From assembly GCA_025057675.1 (NCBI GenBank), contig JANWVE010000005.1:1-37518 (forward strand): a stretch of 37,518 nucleotides of DNA, read 5' to 3'. Every line of letters begins with the position of its first letter. The stretch's first letter is position 1. Shown one piece after another: positions 34,784 to 37,518 of the stretch. The notes under the pieces are model-generated. The model searched no databases. It was not told where the DNA came from and saw only the letters and a list, made by a program, of their open reading frames with translations. The position numbers and the translations under genes are program-made. The DNA comes from Bacteroidia bacterium (GTDB lineage: Bacteria > Bacteroidota > Bacteroidia > JANWVE01).

Positions 34784-35471
34784 TAGCTTTAAAGAACGAG
34801 ATAAAGCTACACTCCCTCGTGAAAGATTAGCCCTTCTGGGCGCAGATAAACTTACTAATGCCGAGCTACTAGCTATTATATTAGGTTCAGGTACAAAAGG
34901 TAAAAATGTACTCCATCTATGCGAGGAGATTTTACATCATTACGAGGGATTATACCAATTGGGTAATGCCGCTTGGCAAGAACTTATGCAAATAGAAGGA
35001 CTGGGAGAAGTAAAAGCAAAAATCCTGAACGCGGTCTTCGAATTGGGTAAACGTAGAGAACAAGAGATACGCAATCGTACTTTACTACGCATCAACAATA
35101 TAGAGCAAGCTAAAAAATATATTGTGATGCACTTTCCTAAATTATATGCCGATAGCAACGTGGAGTATTTTTACGTTATTTATTTTAACCGCGCTAACGC
35201 TGTGGTGCTGTTTAAGGAAATAAGTCAAGGTGGTTTTTCTGCTACAGTGGTTGATGTAAGAGTAGTATTAAGATATGCTTTGCAATGCAGCGCTACAAGC
35301 ATGATTTTAGTCCATAATCATCCATCAGGTAACCCTAAACCCAGCAATGAAGATATACTGCTGACAAAAAAAATTAAAGATGCCGCAGATATAATGGATA
35401 TCAAAGTATTAGATCACATTATTGTAACCTATAAAGAGACATTCAGCTTTTTAGATAATGACTTACTTTAA
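34764..35471 (+). CDS. radC: RadC family JAB-domain protein
   Basis: The 235-residue protein has an N-terminal helix-hairpin-helix part (AELLAIILGSG; IEGLGEVKAKIL) and a C-terminal JAB/MPN domain with the JAMM metal motif HNHPSGNPKPSNED. RadC proteins are widespread; a DNA repair role was proposed but is not firmly established. It overlaps the genes on both sides (20 and 14 nt). Confidence 0.93.
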   Translation: MKKSSSNSFKERDKATLPRERLALLGADKLTNAELLAIILGSGTKGKNVLHLCEEILHHYEGLYQLGNAAWQELMQIEGLGEVKAKILNAVFELGKRREQEIRNRTLLRINNIEQAKKYIVMHFPKLYADSNVEYFYVIYFNRANAVVLFKEISQGGFSATVVDVRVVLRYALQCSATSMILVHNHPSGNPKPSNEDILLTKKIKDAADIMDIKVLDHIIVTYKETFSFLDNDLL

Positions 35472-36804
35472 GAAATGGGCTTTTTATACGGTTTTATCCG
35501 TACTTGTGCATGTAGTCGTACTGATTGTAAGTCAAGGTTTTTGGGTAGAGCTAGATAGTCCTGCATATATAGATTTAGCGAGAACACGTTCCTTATCCTT
35601 TTGTAAACCCATAGGATACCCTATTTTTTTATTTCTGCTAGGCATAGGTGCAAAATACTTGTGGATACCTGTTTTTGTACAATTATTAGCAAGAAGTGCC
35701 GTAACGAGCTTAATCATCTGCTATCTACAAAAGCAATATCAGATTAAACCTAAAAAAGTATTGTTCATTTGGCTGATTTTTCATATAGAGCCACAGCAGT
35801 TGTACTATAATACTTGTATAATGGTAGAAAGCCTTTTATTGACAACTTTCCTTGCACAATGGTACCTGTGGCAACAGTATTTAGAAAGTAATAGAAAAAC
35901 ATACTTGTACGGCTTTCTGGCGTGTATTGGAGTAGGATTGTATCTTAAACCCATAGCCATAATAAGTATAGCACTGTTGTGTATGTATGGTGTTGTGCGT
36001 ATAAAAAGTCGTTATAGGTACATAATGAGAGGCATGACGGTGTATGGTATTTTTTACATAAGTGTAGGTACGCTGTACTATTGGCGATATAACACTTTTG
36101 ATACGGATATTTTTAGAGGGATTTTACTATGGAATAATGCTTCTGTACTTACTCCTGTACTTAAACAAGATAATTTCAAAAGTAAGGATAGTACAGTTAA
36201 TCTCGTCTTGGAAGATATGTATTCAAGGGATGTAAAGGAATTTGCTTACGGTCAGGATGGCAACCGAATTTTTGGTGATAGTGGTTTGGTGCAGCAGTAT
36301 GTTCAAATGAGAATGAGTCAGAGTAAAGACTACCGTTTAGCGATTGTAGAAACCAATCGCATTTTGGGTAGAACCGCCTGGGTTATAATCACGCAGTATC
36401 CTATTAAATTTATTGAGAAGTATTTAGTTGTGAATGTTAAAAACTGGCTTTCTGGGCTATGGCTACCTCACGATATTACTTATCTCGTACCTGAATTTAT
36501 TGCTACGCATAAGTATACGAAGACTTACAAGCTCAACACTTTTGTATATGTATGGCATAGTACTGTAAAACTTTTTTTGCTAACCTTACTAACACTCGTA
36601 ATTGTCTGCAAGATAATACGATGTAAAGGCTTTGAAATAGACCCTTCTGCAAACTCAATCTTGCATTTTATATGGTTGTATGTAGTTATGAAGGTAGTGC
36701 TACATCCTTTTGAATACCGCTATATCCATCCTGTTTTGGGCGGCTTATTACTATTGAGTGCTATATTTGTTGCGCAAAGAAACAATAATTTGCGAAACTT
36801 ATAA
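35458..36804 (+). CDS. GT-C-like multi-span membrane protein
   Basis: The 448-residue protein has about ten membrane helices. ELDSPAYIDLAR after TM1 places acidic residues in the first outer loop, as in GT-C glycosyltransferases (ArnT/PMT-like), and PIGYPIFLFLLG resembles their second segment. A long extramembrane domain lies at about 225-330. A lipid-linked sugar transferase role is an inference from topology. Its ATG overlaps radC by 14 nt, so it is in the same operon. Confidence 0.7.
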   Translation: MTYFKKWAFYTVLSVLVHVVVLIVSQGFWVELDSPAYIDLARTRSLSFCKPIGYPIFLFLLGIGAKYLWIPVFVQLLARSAVTSLIICYLQKQYQIKPKKVLFIWLIFHIEPQQLYYNTCIMVESLLLTTFLAQWYLWQQYLESNRKTYLYGFLACIGVGLYLKPIAIISIALLCMYGVVRIKSRYRYIMRGMTVYGIFYISVGTLYYWRYNTFDTDIFRGILLWNNASVLTPVLKQDNFKSKDSTVNLVLEDMYSRDVKEFAYGQDGNRIFGDSGLVQQYVQMRMSQSKDYRLAIVETNRILGRTAWVIITQYPIKFIEKYLVVNVKNWLSGLWLPHDITYLVPEFIATHKYTKTYKLNTFVYVWHSTVKLFLLTLLTLVIVCKIIRCKGFEIDPSANSILHFIWLYVVMKVVLHPFEYRYIHPVLGGLLLLSAIFVAQRNNNLRNL

Positions 36805-36893
36805 GTTCTAAATGAGTTTTATGGCTTTTTACTTATTTTTCTTACAAAAAAGCGGATAGTCAATATAAGCATGGATTTTCGGGTAGTTTTTTT

Positions 36894-37509
36894 GGGCGTG
36901 TCCTTGTGGGCGTTTCGCTTTGCTCATGCCCACAAGGTCGGCGTGCTACGGGCTAACGGTGCTACGCCCCACCCGCCCACCCCCTGGTTATAGAGTTGAG
37001 AGCGTGTGCGAGGGGCTTCGCACCCTGCTGACGCACGCCCTTCGCATGCCTCACGCAAGAACCTTGGCAGGTCGGCAAGACCCATTTATTCAAAGTTTTA
37101 CCCTGTAAGTGCCTGAAAATGAATACTAAACAAGGTAAAAATATATTTTAACCTTGTAAATGTCTCAAAATCAATTGAAAATAAGATAAAATTTGCATAT
37201 TCAGGATGGAAGAGGTATAAAAAGTCCATGTATTCAAGGTTTAACCTTGCATATGCTTGAAAATAACAAAGAAACAAAGTAAAGTAATAGCACTTCAAAC
37301 AAGGTAAAAATTTTTTAACCTTGTAAGCATTGGATAATGAGCATCAAACAAAGTAAAACAAAAACATGCATAAAAACGAGGTAAAACATCTAAACGCTGC
37401 TGCGTGAGGCATGCGGAGGGTGCGTCAGCAGTGCGTAGCGCAGCGAAGCACCGAAGCGATAGCGCAGCCCGCAGCACGCCGACCCGAAGCGCAGCGAAGG
37501 GACACGCCC
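36894..37509 (-). repeat. GC-armed dispersed repeat, copy 11 (full, minus)
   Basis: The low end is arm L with the hairpin CCTTGTGGGC/GCCCACAAGG and a stem CGTGC-GTCA-GCAGG with one mismatch. The high end is arm B with TGC-GTCA-GCA and the short outer hairpin. The core holds four units in reverse. At 616 bp it is the longest copy. It begins 89 nt after the upstream stop and ends 9 bp before the window edge. Frames 36920-37108, 37098-37298 and 37295-37477 are artefacts. Confidence 0.92.
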
Positions 37510-37518
37510 AAAAAACTT

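Noticed and set aside
34764-35471. radC as a marker of a defence or mobile island
   Set aside because: It overlaps its neighbours in an ordinary operon, and no phage or defence genes are adjacent.

Overview
The window looks like a chromosomal segment of an AT-rich member of the Bacteroidota, probably Cytophagales-like. The evidence is the promoter type (a TTG box about 19-20 nt upstream of TAnnTTTG, found ahead of many genes), families typical of that phylum (leucine dehydrogenase, lysine 6-transaminase, DUF4412-, DUF5522- and DUF4878-like proteins, a CBS protein with an ACT-like tail) and the ribosomal protein repertoire. I cannot name the species.

Layout. 1-1500: 3' end of an unknown gene, a broken tyrosine recombinase, a truncated repeat element and tRNA-Ser(GGA). 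2184-9925: a ribosomal protein operon, rplP-rpmC-rpsQ-rplN-rplX-rplE-rpsN-rpsH-rplF-rplR-rpsE-rpmD-rplO-secY-map-infA, with its own promoter. It lacks the usual upstream S10 part (rpsJ to rpsC) and the usual downstream part (rpmJ to rplQ), and each cut is marked by a repeat element. 10776-14572: an S24/LexA-type regulator divergent from a DUF423 membrane protein, then a CBS protein and a PQQ-type beta-propeller. 15205-18055: a dead insertion sequence, endonuclease III and a TPR protein. 18476-23301: amino acid catabolism (leucine dehydrogenase, AtuA C-terminal-like protein, class I aminotransferase, lysine 6-transaminase). 24036-28898: a small membrane protein, a solitary nuoF, prmA, a lipoprotein and exonuclease III. 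29509-33364 (minus strand): a membrane glycosyltransferase, a small membrane protein, a DUF4412-like protein and a FecR-like protein. 33507-36804: a second dead IS copy, a DUF5522-like protein, radC and a GT-C-like membrane protein.

The standout feature is a family of about 12 dispersed non-coding elements: nine full-length (529-616 bp), two truncated and one 51-bp miniature, together about 15% of the window. Each full copy has GC-rich terminal arms beginning GGGCGTGTCC and ending GGACACGCCC, around an AT-rich core of repeated nested inverted repeats. The arms come in three interchangeable types. They contain hairpins whose stems differ between copies while pairing is kept (GTGGGC/GCCCAC, GCCCAC/GTGGGC, GCTTGC/GCAAGC; and CAAGCC/GGCTTG versus CGTGC/GCACG), with a variable GNNA-like tetraloop. 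Most copies begin 23-42 nt after a stop codon. Open frames inside them are artefacts of the repeat. This family is the best candidate for an undescribed system. A second theme is that many promoters sit so close to start codons that the mRNAs should be nearly leaderless.
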